From: Doris montereyensis
Lineage: Eukaryota; Mollusca; Gastropoda; Nudibranchia; Dorididae
DNA length: 64,000 nt
Assembly (NCBI GenBank): GCA_037039925.1
Contig: JAXRKP010000613.1
Coordinates: forward strand, 190,001-254,000
Direction of reading: 5' to 3'
Shown here one piece after another: positions 12,616 to 26,099 of the stretch (position 1 is the stretch's first letter; the number at the start of each line of letters is the position of its first letter). The notes beneath the pieces are model-generated. The model did no database searches, was not told the DNA's origin, and worked only from the letters and a program-made list of their open reading frames with translations. Both the position numbers and the translations under genes were made by a program.

Positions 12616-13206
12616 GCCTTATTTCAGATATGTCTGATCACTTTTCTTAATATGATTTCGGTTGTCGTGAACATACATGAAAAAGGAGCATTTTCAGAGT
12701 TCACATAATGTACATGAGTGTTTACATATTCATTCTACCGGCAAGATGAGAAACCAGTTGTAGTTGAATAAGTATTGTGTCAAAACTTGAAGGGATGTTC
12801 AAACAACTGTTTATCAAGATTTTTGTCTTTAGTGTGCAAAGATTTTCCGTTAAAAGTTTGATAAATGAGAACACAATGCTGCTTAAAAAAGTTTTTTTTC
12901 CCCACCCAAAATATCTCTCATAATGCATTATTTTTCATTAAAACGGAAAAATAATGTTTTCATTCGATTCCTCATCCTTCTAAACATATAATTTGATATA
13001 TCACATGTAAATGACCTCACCATAGTTCATTTTTGCACTAGTTTTCTAAACCAGGTTATTTTTACGATCCACCATTTTTTGTTGATGCATAATGACGTCA
13101 TAAAGTGTGCGTAGAGCGTGTGTCCATCTCTTACATTCCAGAGAATTGGCTTTTTTACCCGTGTGCCAAGTTTCGTACCTTTACACCCATTTCGACTTTG
13201 CTATAT

Positions 13207-13745
13207 ATGGTGGACGTAGAATTGGATCATATATCATATCTCTATTTATAATATGGTTGACGTAGAATTGGATCATATATCATATCTCTATTTATAATAT
13301 GGTTGACGTAGAGTTGGATCATATATCATATCTCTATTTATAATATGGTTGACGTAGAATTGGATCATATATCATATCTCTATTTATAATATGGTTGACG
13401 TAGAATTGGATCATATATCATATCTCTATTTATAATATGGTTGATGTAGAATTGGATCATATATCATATCTCTATTTATAATATGGTTGACGTAGAATTG
13501 GATCATATATCATATCTCTATTTATAATATGGTTGACGTAGAATTGGATCATATATCATATCTCTATTTATAATATGGTTCACGTAGAATTGGATCATGT
13601 ATCATATCTCTATTTATAATATGGTTGACGTAGAATTGGATCATATATCATATCTCTATTTATAATATGGTTGACGTAGAATTGGATCATGTATCATATC
13701 TCTATTTATAATATGGTTGACGTAGAATTGGATCATGTATCACAG
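13207..13745. repeat. 46-bp satellite
   Basis: About 11-12 nearly identical units of ATGGTTGACGTAGAATTGGA followed by TCATATATCATATCTCTATT and TATAAT. A single related copy of the CATATCTCTATTTATAATAT part occurs at about 10985, which may be the ancestral sequence. Confidence 0.95.
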
Positions 13746-14187
13746 CACCATATTTTTACACTACGGCAACCTAAACGCTTGAATATTTGCATACTTGTCC
13801 ACAATTATGAGCAGGGTTTCCCATCATAAGTCGCTTCATTTTCATTGGCGTGGAAGGTTGAAAATACATACTATTGTGTACGTGTAGTTTCTCTTAAAAG
13901 CTATGAACTAAAGAACAAAAATGAAGAAAAAAGAACGAACACCCCCTTCCCCCCCACACACACACAAACACACAACAACAACAGCAAAGAAAACCATAAT
14001 ATTATATTAAAACACCACAAAACAAAAATTCTAAACAAAAACTGAACTCGTTTGTCAACACGGAATATAATGTAATATGGAATAATCCAGTGAATGAAGA
14101 CGTTTCTCTTCTTATTAGTTCCTTTCTTGGCCTTGGCTCTTTGAACATTTTAATCCATTCTCGTTATCATAAATTGTTTTCTTTCAG

Positions 14188-14630
14188 AGTTGCCAAACGT
14201 ACGGTTTAAAGCCACTATGGGTGTGAGTACTGACCATACAGTTTTACAAGACGGCACGCTTTTCAATCGCACGGTTATTGTACATTCAAACGACGGTAAC
14301 GCATTTGACGAAATTCAAGGACTTTTCATCGCTCCGTACCGGGGTTGGTACTTCTTCCATTTAAATCTGGAAACACAGAAGCCACCACATGTCATGGAGG
14401 TCGCGTTAGAGGTCAACAATCCAACCAAAAAGCGACACTATTGGGTGTGCATTGAGAAACGTTACCTCAATGGCGATGTTTTTGGTGCGCGCAATGGAAC
14501 ACCTTTATTGGAAGTGGGTGACCAGGTCAGGCTCACAGTGAAACACATAGAGGGCCCACCACCAAGCGTTACAAGGTGTGGCTACGAAGGCGAGTTGAAA
14601 AGGCTGGCAGATCAGCTTGAACTTGAATGA
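14188..14630 (+). CDS. C1q-domain protein, C-terminal exon
   Basis: About 147 residues spanning essentially one C1q (C1q/TNF-like) globular domain. Visible family features are VRFKA at the start, the TVIVHSNDGNAFD strand-loop, GLFIAPYRGWYFFHL in the core, and GDQVRLTVKH near the end. Two Cys residues (in HYWVC and TRCGY) could pair. The end is a TGA after RLADQLELE. The CTTTCAG acceptor at 14186-14187 fits an exon starting in phase 1 as (x)AG TTG CCA. Such domains are secreted trimeric recognition modules in invertebrates, often with an N-terminal coiled coil. No signal peptide lies in this exon, so the N-terminus is upstream, plausibly the charged-repeat exon ending at 7854. The frame is unbroken here, unlike neighbouring genes. 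Confidence 0.9.
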
Positions 14631-17600
14631 AGGTGGACATCAGTTGATTTTAGAAAGAGCATAATTTGTATCGATTGTATGACGTCCTAGTACAGTTCTA
14701 TTAAAAGATACATGTAACCATATGACCAACATATCATGAATGTGTGTATCAATATCAATCATTATAATCATGATATTTACTGCCCTTTCCATCGCTAAAT
14801 TTGAAAAAGGAGTAATGAATCATTGTTCTTGTGATGTCATATTGAACAATAGGCTAATACATGTAATACAAAATTGATTTTTCTTTTGAGATACCGTATC
14901 ACTAGTATCAGTATCAGTTGGATTTTTTCTTCAACTACAACATTTATTTCTGCTTGATTCAGCAATGCAATCAGAACACTCAAAAAGCGTTTAACATCGC
15001 CACATCATGTCGTAGAAGATAGAATCGATGTAGTATGTATAAGTTAAAAACTAACTACATCATGTAGCTCTATATTGGTTTTTTTAAAAAGATGACTCTA
15101 AAAAATATTCTTGCAGCAAAGAGTAGAGCGAATCAGGGTGATAGTGATACATGTATAATACAATTATTATTAGAAGTTGTACCTTCGACGTTTACTACTA
15201 CCACAAAAGTAAACACATTTTTTCCTTGTTGTTTTCATTTAATATAATATAATATATTTTCAATGCTCCTACTATGCTAATACTATGCATATTAGAGTGA
15301 TTTTTTAACGTGTGCATTACTTGAATATTGCTTCGGTTATAAATAATACTGATACTCGCTTGTGACAGAGAACATTGGTGTCTACTGGTGTCAACGTTAT
15401 GTACTCTAGAAGTGCAATGAAAAATAGATAGGTTTGCAGCTACACATACATTTGCCTTGCCACTCAATATGTTTAACATAATATTTTATATTCCAATACA
15501 GTTGTGAGATTTGTTTTGTTTGTAAGCTTCCTTCACTGCCGACCAACTTATTCTTCATTATCACTATCACATACGTTATAAACTATATAATTATGAGTTG
15601 ATCGATCTTTGTTCGCCAAAGGCTCTGTTGATAGGCCACTAAGAGTAACCGTATTTTGCATGTAGGCTTTAAATCATCCCCAGATCGTTTTTGTTTGATA
15701 AAATGTTTTGCCTAAAGGGCCGTTGAATTAATGTCTTCGTGAGTATCATTATTCATTCAGCTAGCTCGCCATTTTGAACAGGTTATACCAGGTAATTGAA
15801 AAGCTTGAATAGTACCTTCACGCCTACCTGCATCAGAATTGAATACTCACCTGATCTTTGTCATGTATCGTAAATCATGTATTTTCATTTTATCTGTGAA
15901 GTCATGTACTTTTCATTACGGACCAGCTGATTCTTCATCACCATTCAAAACATAATAATATGTATATTATAATGAAAGAATTTCCATTGAACAAGCAATC
16001 CTGTATTCCGATTATATTCTAGGAAGTTCTGTTTTGTTAGCCATCATCTTTCACTGCGGGCCAACTGATTATTCATCATCACCATCATATTAATCATAAT
16101 GAAAAAATTGTCATTGTATGATAAATCTTGTATTTCAATTATATCTGTGAAGTTCTGTTTTGTTAGCCATTATCTTTCACTGCGGACCAACTGATTATTC
16201 ATCATCACCATCATATTAATCATAATGAAAAAATGTTCAATGTATGATAAATCTTATATTTCAATTCTAACTATCTGTGAAGTTCTGTTTTGTTAGCCAT
16301 TATCTTTCACTGCGGACCAACTGATTCTTTATCATCACCATCATATTAATCATAATGAAAAAATTGTCATTGTATGATAAATCTTGTACAATGTATTTCA
16401 ATTCTAACTGATTCTCTTCAGTTTCAACAGTAACTTTTTGTTTGCCTTACAGCTCCCTTTCCTCATCATTTGCCTGGATATTATATTGAAAATAATCAGA
16501 TGACTAAGTTAAAGGGCTCTCAACTGATTCTACTGACTTGAACAAAATAGTAAAAATATTTTTAATTCTTACTTTACTTTCCATGAAGGCAGAAATATAA
16601 ATCAATGATACATGCATGCCAAATGCTTTCGATAGGAGTTGTAGTTGCATAATGAAAACACAGCATGTCTTTTATTTTTGATTAAAACAGCAAAAAACAA
16701 CAAAAGAAAAAATCTTCGTGTTCATGAACTTTGACAGACAAATATCTCATGTCTTGGGTATGTACGTTTTGAGTGGTGGTTAAATTTCATCGTGCATAGC
16801 TGCCAACCTTTTCAAATCTAAAACCGCACTCTTACTGTGTAAACCAATTCTAGCTCGCACAAAGTCAGTAATATTCCAGAAAACTTTGATCGTTTACCTT
16901 GAAATGACCCCCTCTAAGGTAAATAACAAAACGTATGCCAATCAATGACTGGCCTTTCTGGCGATGTGCAACGGTTGTTTTGTGATCTCGGAATGGCGTC
17001 TTCAGCAGACCCAGTCTTTCTGAATCTCTGCCGTTAGCTTAGGTTTTCTATACAAAAAAAATACAGTTAAAGTCAACTAAATGTACTAAATACACGTTTT
17101 TAGGTAATAGGCTATGCATTGTGTGTGTGTGTGTGTGTGTGTGCTTGTTTGGTTATACTAAGTTACATGCAACGCCCATCATAAGCGGTGACCTCAGGTG
17201 AATCAACATGAAACAGCAAGTGTGAAAGTCGTGTCCAAGAAAGAGAGGGAGAGGGATTGGCTTTGTTTATCGCAAGTCATCCCGTCCACCATTATCCCAT
17301 ATGTGATGATCTCAAAGTGAGTAACAAACAGCAAGATATTTGCTTCATTCAAATTTTACCCCATCCACCATAATATTAATATACGATGGTCTCAGTGTGA
17401 ATTAAGATTAAGGAAAAAACAACAGGATGAATGCTGAGTGAAAAAAGACAAGAAATAGGATCCACCAATGGCCCACGAGGAAGGGGAAGAAGTAGGGCCT
17501 ACACTACCAGTATCCCCCACAAAATGCACACGAAAATCGTACTCATAGGAAGGCCTGGTTTACATGCTTGACCATACATGCTTGACCATAAGAAGGAATC
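14631..17600. other. Non-coding: C1q gene 3' flank and a diverged 126-130 bp tandem repeat
   Basis: Immediately after the C1q stop the sequence is AT-rich and should hold the 3' UTR, but I cannot place a polyadenylation site with confidence. From about 15500 to 16410 a unit of about 126-130 bp recurs, containing GTTCTGTTTTGTTAGCCAT and TTCATCATCACCATCATATT; the clearest copies start at 16026, 16152 and 16282. A GT microsatellite lies at 17119-17144. Confidence 0.7.
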
Positions 17601-18095
17601 TGGCTCTTCTATGGGTTAAAAAAACTAAGGCGATTTCTGGGATTTTGGTAGCATTTTTAATTTTGCCCAGACTGCCCTGTAAACAGCCAAGGGATCTTTA
17701 ACTTTAACATGCACAGAGTGTTGTGATCTGTACACAGGAACACCTTTTTATCATCCGTCTCCTATGGGACTAGGTGTTGATTCAGATACCTGGACCAGGG
17801 GGTAGGTTTTGCTCGAAAATACTTGAGAATATTTTTTCGACCGTCGGTGGGGCTCAAATACATTACCTTTTGGTTGAGAGGCTAACACCTTGCCTCTGGA
17901 CTACCTAGTCCCCCCCCCCCCTCTAAGTCAAGCATACTAGTGTACATTTATTTGTTTGGTTTGTTGAAATTTACCATGTCCATCATATGTGGTAATAGCA
18001 GGGTGAATTGGGAGTAAGAGGAAATACATTGTAGCTAGATGAACGACATGTGAAACTGTGAAAGGAAAGAGGTAGGCCCTACCAGCACATCCCAC
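17275..18095 (-). repeat. Cluster of family B dispersed repeats flanking a SINE
   Basis: Three or more partial copies (about 17275, 17345 and 17970) of a short interspersed unit with the pattern GTCCACCATATGTGGTGATC, then GAATCAAGAGGAAACAGCAA and GAAAGGAAAGAAGTAGGACC. Its first part resembles the reverse complement of the family A SINE tail, suggesting shared 3' ends. The minus orientation is inferred from that. Confidence 0.55.
17615..17915 (-). repeat. tRNA-derived SINE, family A
   Basis: Reverse-complement copy: TAGCATTTTTAATTTTGCCC, CCTGTAAACAGCCAAGGGAT, CTATGGGACTAGGTGTTGAT, and a head ending in TTGGTTGAGAGGCTAACACC. The tRNA-like head is at the right-hand end. Confidence 0.8.
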
Positions 18096-18099
18096 CTGT

Positions 18100-21000
18100 A
18101 TACTCACTTCTCACTCTCACATCTTTTATACACAATTTATTATCTATAATTTAAACCATGCTGGCCTAAATTTTCTTTTTCTCTCCATGAAATGAAAATG
18201 AAGGGGTACAAAGTGATTACAATGAGATAAAATTGTATTCAGTATGTTTCTCGTTTTATTTAATTGCTACAAACGTTAAATGACAATTTTTACACATTGA
18301 AAATTATTTATTTAATTCCAAAAACGATTCAAGTTTTCTTTACCTTTCTCAGCTGACTACATAAATTGCACTTACAAAACAAAAGGCTTAACTGAATCAA
18401 CACAATTACATCTTATATATAATACTATAAATATATCTATATTTTTATGCTTATACTTAAATACATTTACAATCAATGTGAGAAATACTGAAGACAGGAG
18501 GCCACTATTTTTAATGATAAAACAACAGCTAAATAAAAACAATCAAACAATAGAAATCTCCTTGCATAGTCATCAGTGTAATGCAGAATGACGATGACAA
18601 AATCTATGAAAACATTTCATGATGCTAGGCAAAATATCTACACAGTAAAAAAAAAAAAACCAAAATTTCTGTTTACACTAAAGTAACCAATTATTCTACA
18701 TTGTACTAATGACAAAGATGAACTCTTTGAAAACAGGAAATATACATGGGTGACGCTTTAAAATGAAAGTAAAAACAAAATTAGGGACTTTGGGAATGAC
18801 ACAAATGGAATTCAATATTACAGTTACACTTAATACACAAGGACAGAAACACATTTTAAAAACAAAATCCTCAAAGCATGCTGCTTTGACTTTGAGCCTT
18901 TTTCCTCATTCCTGTTCTTTCCTCCTACTGCTACTAAGCTTACATGCATGTGCTATAATTGAAATTAAACTAACTAGAGACCTGATGTATATTTAAATAT
19001 ATGTAACAGTACGTGTACTAGAAAACTCTGTAAAGCACAAACTCCACCCCTGAGTTAAGTGCTTGTGGTGGGATGGATGGGATAAAACAATCATGCAACT
19101 ACACTCTGCAGTGGTGCAGATATGGCCATGGGGGCAACACCCTTTATTTAACTTGTAGACCCAAAAGAAGTTTGAAAAGAGCCCAAAATGCTACAACAGG
19201 TGCAGGTTATGAATTGAAAAGCTGGGGCCAATCCATCAAATACCCACTCAGTCTAACTCTAACCAACCCCTCACAAAATCGTGGTTAATTCTTCTCTTAC
19301 AAAAATGACAAAAGGAATGCAAGACGAAGAGATCATCTTCATTAATTAATTTATTGCGGACAGACAAAGCAGTTACTACAAATAGATCACGAAAGACTAT
19401 AATGATCATAAATATATCACAAGAAGAAGACATAATATATCATGTATAATATTATATACTGTCACTGCTATGGGTCGACAGCTGGTAAAGAAAAAAACTT
19501 GTTACTTGCACACACACAAAAAATCCCTGACATGAAACTTGCGCACTGAATTAGAGAAACAAACCAAAAAGAGGACAAAAATGGAAAAGGCATACAACAA
19601 ATATGATATTTCTTTGTTTCAATGGACCTTCATCTCCTTCTAATACTTAAACATTTTTTTACTCATAATTATGACTCTTAAATATCTGTCAAATTCGGTA
19701 TTCGAAAGATGATACCATCAATTCCCAAATTCACTAAAAAAAATAATTCAACAAGACACACTGAAACATTTCTCTCATATTATTCCTACACCTAGATCTT
19801 GTAATTAGTGACAGCGTAATGTGGAAATTCATGTACAGCCTTTGCCCCATCTTTCCCTACAGAAAGAAAATCTCAAACAAACAAAACTGTCCTTACAAGC
19901 AAACAGTCAAAAATTGGTAAAACCGTGACACCCAATGGAAATTTACATGCATTCATGTAATAAAAAACCCCCAAACATGAAAAAGGATAAAATCTCATAC
20001 ACAGTCGACTTCTGAAACGCTTCACCTTTTTCCCTTCTATCAGTCTGTTACTAAGTGTTAGACAGTAAACTTTAAAATCAATGATAAAAAAAAACCAAAC
20101 AACCAATCCAGCATTTCTCCTTTCCCTCCTAACCTAAATACAAATAAAAGCGGTCACTACCTTTGAAGCCTAAGACGAGGCCTTGACTCTGGCACAAACA
20201 AACCAATGATCAATCAACTTCATCATTCAAACCAGGTCTGAGTGATCTTTTACAAAAAGCAAGCGCGTCCAACGAGCGATCAGCCCTGCCACAAAAAAAT
20301 TTAAGTTTCTCTCAACTTCTACTACAAACAGTTAGCATGTCTACACTAGTCTATGTATTATATAATATAGAACTTAAAACCTGTAACAAGAAATCAACTT
20401 TGCCACAAGAGAGTCAAGTTTCTTTAAACTTATACGACAAAACACTAGCATGTCTATGTATTATATATATATAGAACTTAAAACTTGTAACAAGAGAATC
20501 AACTCTGCCACAAAAGAATCAAAGTTTTTTTCAAGTTCTAGGACAAAAAACTAACATGTCTATGTGTTATATTATAGAAATCAAGACCGGTAAGAGAATC
20601 AAAGTTTCTTTCAATTTCAGCTGCAAAAAGTTAGTATGGCTATACCATTCTATATGATTAAATGAAACTCTCTATGAGAGATCACAGTCAACTCAAATTT
20701 CTTTGAACTTCTATCAAATACTAGCATGACTAAGACTAAGTAAGTAAGAACACAATGAGCTTAATAAATCTTAGAGTGCTTATTTGTTTCCTCCTACTAC
20801 CACTAAGCTCAGGGTTTATTGAGAGGAAACAACCATATGAACGTAGAAGATATCCGAAAGAATGAAAGGAAAGAAGCAGGACCTACTACCAGCATTGCCT
20901 GTAAATTGCCCACAACTTACTACAGTGTTAAAAACTAACGAGTGACCGACTCTGCCACTCGAATCAAGGTTCCTTTGCCTTCGTAACGAAAACCTGAGTG

Positions 21001-24000
21001 ATAGACCTGGGTACATGTTTATAGATCTGATATGGGTTTTTACAAAAATGTAAGTGTAAGCGTTAAGATAAGACGCATTACAGACACTTCATATCAATCA
21101 TTATTCAAGTTTTTGTTCTACTAACCAATGCTGTTGAAGTAATGACAAATCTTCATGCCCAACTTCCGTTCACTCAGGTATGCCAGGTAAACATGGAGAA
21201 CTAAGGGAACACAAAAAGACCAACAACCCTCTCCCAAACTTTCATCAGATGAATATTAATACTATACTGGTCCATTGAGAAGAAAAAGGACACGTGTGCC
21301 ATCAAAGAAGAGATCACTGAAAAAACAACAACCTGGAATTGCGAAAGACAGTCAATGAAACATATAGACATATAAATGGAAATATTCAGCCAACTCATTC
21401 GCATAAATAAGACTAAGACAACTAATAAATCCATAAATACACAGCCTTAATGCATACACTAAACGACGGGGAAAAAGAAAGACAATATGACTGCAGCATC
21501 AGAGTATGTGGATTGTGGAGATGATTGGATGGATTATGGCGTTTTTTATTCGCTTTCTTCTGAAAAATTACATCAGACTTTCATGTTTAGACAGACTGAA
21601 TGAAAAAATTATCAGGAGACTTTCATGTTTAGACAGTTTACCGACGATATATTATATACTGATATACTGAATACACAAATGAATACATGGATAGAATTGA
21701 AACAAATGGCTCAGGGAGATAGCTGCTTGTTTCATTGGCATGAGAAACAATCAACAAGATGAAAGATAGGGTGAAATGAAAGAGTCAAAGGTCAAAGGAA
21801 AGAAGTAGGACCTATCACTCCAGCACTCGCCAACGGACATAGCTGCAGGTATATGGGAGTTGATTTGTTGACGGGTTTAGGTCACTCCAAAGAGCCATGG
21901 GACTATAATGATGATGATGATGAGGATGACTGACAACAAAAAGCTCAATTGCGTTTTATTGCAACAGACTTAACGACTTCACCACCTAAACAAAAACACC
22001 CAACAAAAGCGCATTCTCACACTGACATATTCCCTTTAACAAAAATGAATTTATCATGGAGAGCATGACTAAGGCCCATTCTCAGACTTTAACAAAAATG
22101 AATGTATGAGTATGATTATCTATAAGAGAAATGATTCATCACAGATAGTAACATTTTATGATTTAGTGTATAAGTCTAAGTTTAAACCATACAATTTACG
22201 TGCATACCATCCTAATCTGATAGATATTGTTGGAATAGATGACAAGTCATCAGTGTGCTAAAATATTGGTATACTGGCCCAAATCAGACTTACGCCAAAA
22301 TGGAACTGATTCATGGTTAACACTCCTCATCTTATGGTCTGTCATCGTAGTAAATGAGGATGTAGTAATGCGCCGATACATTCCTGAGTTATCATGGATG
22401 TTTCAGTTTGGCTTAAGTCACTCACTGGAGTAAATGAGAATGTAGTAATGCGCCGATACATTCCTGAGTTATCATGGATGTTTCAGTTTGGCGTAAGTCA
22501 CTCACTGAAGGAGTCAGGCAAAAAGAGGTTTTCGCTTTTCTCAAACCCACCAAAAACGACGAGGCCAAATGTTAGCACACTGACAAAGTATTAGTATGTG
22601 GTACTGTCAACACATTGCAAAATCAGGGGTAGAAATTAAATTCCATTAAAATTCCGCTTTGAGCGGAAACAAAACAATACAAAATATTGAAAACAGCACG
22701 CAAAGAAACGTAGACCTCCTAACCGTATAAAACAAACATCTGACTAGAACAGCACAAGGACTATCATAGTATTAATATATTATCATTATATCTTAATCAT
22801 GAATTATTACACAATATATTGTATGTATTCTGGTGTTTGTTGGACAATAAGTGCTTGACAATCAGGAAACACATTACAAATGGGTCTTATATTATATATA
22901 TATTAATATTATAATAGCACATGAAACATATATATATATGATACATCAATAATTATGACAAACACAAAAGGAATGTACAAGTGTGACCATGTGAACATGC
23001 CATAATATTTTGTGGCTATATTATAGACATTAAAAATGAAAGGAAAAAAGACATAAATAAACTATAAACAAGATTAATTTAACAGAAAAACCCAGCATTA
23101 TTATCACGTCAATGCGTGCGATAAAACTGTGTCCAAAGAATAGAGAACTCTAATGAAATATTATGATGAGATCAAAAAATTCAAAACCACATTCAATCCC
23201 TGCTATAAGACAGAATAAACTGCTTTAAGAGGATCCTCAGCCTGAAACATGGACCCATGGGTCAAAATGATCAATTTCCAGATTTTGCTAAATTTATGGG
23301 ATTTTAACTCTTCTTTTCTATTCATTACAAACACTCGGCTGCTAGAAAAAGTTATGTAACATGCTAAAAATTGACCTTGAAAGTACCTAGTCGAGGCTTT
23401 CAAGTGACAAACCCTTCTCAAATTGTTAATTTCGTATCGGCGTGAAGCTCAACACCACCATCAAAACAAGGTAACCTTCTTTATCACATTCTTGAGGATT
23501 AGCTTTAAATTCAGAAAATTAAAAACAAAAGACTTCAATTATGTTTCAACTAATTTATGGTCTGTGACTGTGATTGATTGAAATTAAAATAGAATATACC
23601 GAAATATTTTCAATCCCATAATGCAACAAAAGCGTTCTAGTTGCTGAGAGAATATATTATAAACATTCTTTAGCCGTTTTCTACACTGTTTTTTCACCCA
23701 TGTTCGATTCACAAATTGCCTTTTACTGTTATTCTTCCTCATTCATGTGATTTTCTCCTCATTTTGATCTGCATACAATTTACTCATATCATCAAAGGGG
23801 AGAAACATAATATCATTTTAATCTGTCTAGACTAGATAAGCTTTAATGTTTTATATTTGCTTGGTACTGCAACCCTATAGATCTATGGACTCATTCAGTC
23901 ACTGATCTATGGACTCACAGATCTCAACCTTTTGGGCGGCCTGTTCAAGTGTTTTACTCTGTCCCATTTGCAAAAGTGACTCAATTTCTTACAGATGCAC

Positions 24001-24420
24001 CGCACTACAGGATGACTTCATGCTTCATGGTCATGGCAGTAGTTGATGAACTAGTCTTTTGGTTTTCAACACGTGATGAAGTGTTGGTTAGCTACAGTAC
24101 ACCCTCCTCAACAGAACTCTCATCCTATGTAATGTATTTGATATCAACAAACGAGTCGTCTTGGCTTTTTTCTTCAGGTGGGGCTTGGGATTTTGAGAGG
24201 TTATGGGGATAAAAAATCTTGAAGAGACTACTCATCAAGACCATACATAAAGCTGAAATCGCTAAAGTAGCTGAGCATGCCAACAAAGTTTAAATTTAGC
24301 GTGTTGTCAGGATACCGAGGCAAGAATATCTGTCGAAGGGCCTAGTTTCCAAGAATACTATGTATTTATTTGAACGTTTACCTTTTAAATGGCTTAATTA
24401 TTCTTAACTGCCACTGTACA
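18100..24420. other. Gene-poor AT-rich region
   Basis: No conserved protein was recognised on either strand. Besides the 115-bp repeat it holds a 78-bp tandem duplication (22352-22509, containing GTAGTAATGCGCCGATACAT twice), a family B repeat near 21720-21840, and a two-copy 60-bp repeat near 21560-21640. A minus-strand stretch near 24120-24215 reads APPEEKSQDDSFVDIKYIT then stop; I could not link it to any gene. Confidence 0.6.
20275..20745. repeat. Imperfect tandem repeat of about 115 bp
   Basis: Four to five copies with GCCACAAAAGAATCAAAGTT, a CTAGCATGTCTATGTATTAT block and GAACTTAAAACTTGTAACAA. Units differ by small indels. No coding potential seen. Confidence 0.75.
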
Positions 24421-25114
24421 TTAATCAATGATTTATATATATATATATATATATATATCAAATTGATATATATATCCCTGTCATATTTTAAGCCTACTGA
24501 CCACTGTACTACTACTTACTGTGGCATGGTAATGCTATGATGATGATCGATCACGATAGCAACTGCCTGTAACTGTGTGTGTACGTGTGTATGTCTATGA
24601 TAATGGTTAGTTACAACAGGACATGGCTACAATAGGATTTCCCCTACACCCGTCTGTCCCGTTGTAATCGAGCCCAACTGAACAACGAAGACAATGACTA
24701 CATTGAATTTCCTTTAATTTGACATACTATATATATAGGATTTCCTTTCATATGCAATTGTGGTTTTGATGTTTTAAACATTGTTTTTCGATGTTCTCTC
24801 CTTTTTTAATTTCATTATATTCTCAAGCTTGGGACAGACATGATTCTCTTATTCTTTAACCAACTTCTATGGAACCTTCAGAAAATGTAGTTTAATTTAT
24901 AGTCTGTTCAACAACACTTATTTTATTTTATTCTTTGATGATGTGTTTTTCGTGTAAGGAAAAAAGTCATACCTACCCCTCATTTTGAGGAATTGCCGCA
25001 AACCACCATGAGAAGGTTATAAACAATTTGTTGTTCCTCTTTATCTAAAAAAAAGCAAAGGCTTTGTCACCGTGTTCCAAGGTGTTGTCCACTGACAGTG
25101 TACAAGATTTGGTT

Positions 25115-25545
25115 TCAATACGTAGTCTCCGTCAAAATGCACGGTCCACAAGTGACAAAACAATCATGCATTTTGACTAGTTGCATAACTGTCGTGTGTA
25201 TGTCTGCACATGGTCAGCATAGATCTAAATACCACACACATACACACATGCGTGACAACTTTTGTCACTTGGATGAGGCAAAAATAAGTTAGCAAGTTTA
25301 TTTTTCACAAGAATTGACTCTTTAAATGCAACAAATCAAAGACAGACTTACGTAAACTTGTTGCATTTTGGCAAAGTCAAGCCAGCCATTGTTGCATTTT
25401 GGCAAAGTCAAGCCAGCCATTGTTGCATTTTGGCAAAGTCAAGCCAGCCATTGTTGCATTTTGAGGGGGTAATTTGCCTGGTAATTTCCGTTACATGAAT
25501 TAACCGCGCATTTTGACGAATCGTGCATTTTAGCGGCGTGCAATT
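25115..25545 (+). mobile_element. Pogo/Tigger-like MITE, copy 1
   Basis: The left end GTAGTCTCCGTCAAAATGCA and an inverted-type right end (GCATTTTGACGAATCGTGCA then TTTTAGCGGCG) bound about 430 bp without coding capacity. The interior, including TGCAACAAATCAAAGACAGA, is found in reverse complement in the copy at 49361-49620. It contains three and a half copies of a 31-bp repeat at 25361-25465. The family assignment rests on the CAGTnGTCTCCG end and the TA flank of the other copy; no transposase is present. Confidence 0.5.
25361..25465. repeat. 31-bp tandem repeat inside the MITE
   Basis: TTGCATTTTGGCAAAGTCAA plus GCCAGCCATTG repeats at 25361, 25392, 25423 and partly 25454. Confidence 0.9.
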
Positions 25546-25549
25546 TGCA

Positions 25550-25654
25550 TGTCTGTCTCGCTCTAAAAAATAAAGATTTAATTAATAAAACTCAATGATG
25601 GTATTGTGGAGTCACATTTGATTGACACATGAATATAAATGTTTACACTTATTG
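25550..25654. repeat. 105-bp perfect direct repeat, copy 1
   Basis: Identical over 105 bp to 25882-25986. It begins TGTCTGTCTCGCTCTAAAAA and ends TGTTTACACTTATTG. The 227 bp in between are unique as far as I can see. Confidence 0.95.
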
Positions 25655-25881
25655 GATTATTGTGTTTGTGAAAATTAAGTTATTTAGACATATCCCAAGA
25701 AAGTATATATTATTATATGACAAATTCAGGAGGGTCACCACTACCGATTGAAACAGCATTTTTTCTTTAAGAACCATCAGTGTATACATCAATTTGTCCT
25801 CACTAGTCATAGAAACACACATCATAGTTGGCGTCAAAGCACAATCTCTTGACATCATCAGAGACCCCATCTCTCTCTCTC

Positions 25882-25986
25882 TGTCTGTCTCGCTCTAAAA
25901 AATAAAGATTTAATTAATAAAACTCAATGATGGTATTGTGGAGTCACATTTGATTGACACATGAATATAAATGTTTACACTTATTG
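25882..25986. repeat. 105-bp perfect direct repeat, copy 2
   Basis: Second copy of the repeat at 25550-25654, preceded by a short CT run. Confidence 0.95.
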
Positions 25987-26099
25987 ACACCTCATACATG
26001 TATTTGGACAACCGTTTGGTCACAAGCTAAATAAAAGCCATAACATAGCTAACAGGAATAAAAAGCGTTATGGGACAAGAATGGGTGGATTGTGGATTG

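Larger units (their letters stand above)
10941..14187 (+). other. Presumed intron, satellite-rich
   Basis: Apart from the two satellites listed, I see only AT-rich sequence without conserved open frames. The start of this stretch holds the downstream part of the SINE tail. The 3' boundary is the acceptor at 14186-14187. Confidence 0.5.

Noticed and set aside
24120..24215. Terminal exon reading APPEEKSQDDSFVDIKYIT on the minus strand
   Set aside because: Short, no convincing acceptor, no partner exon; aftiphilin already has its own C-terminal exon.
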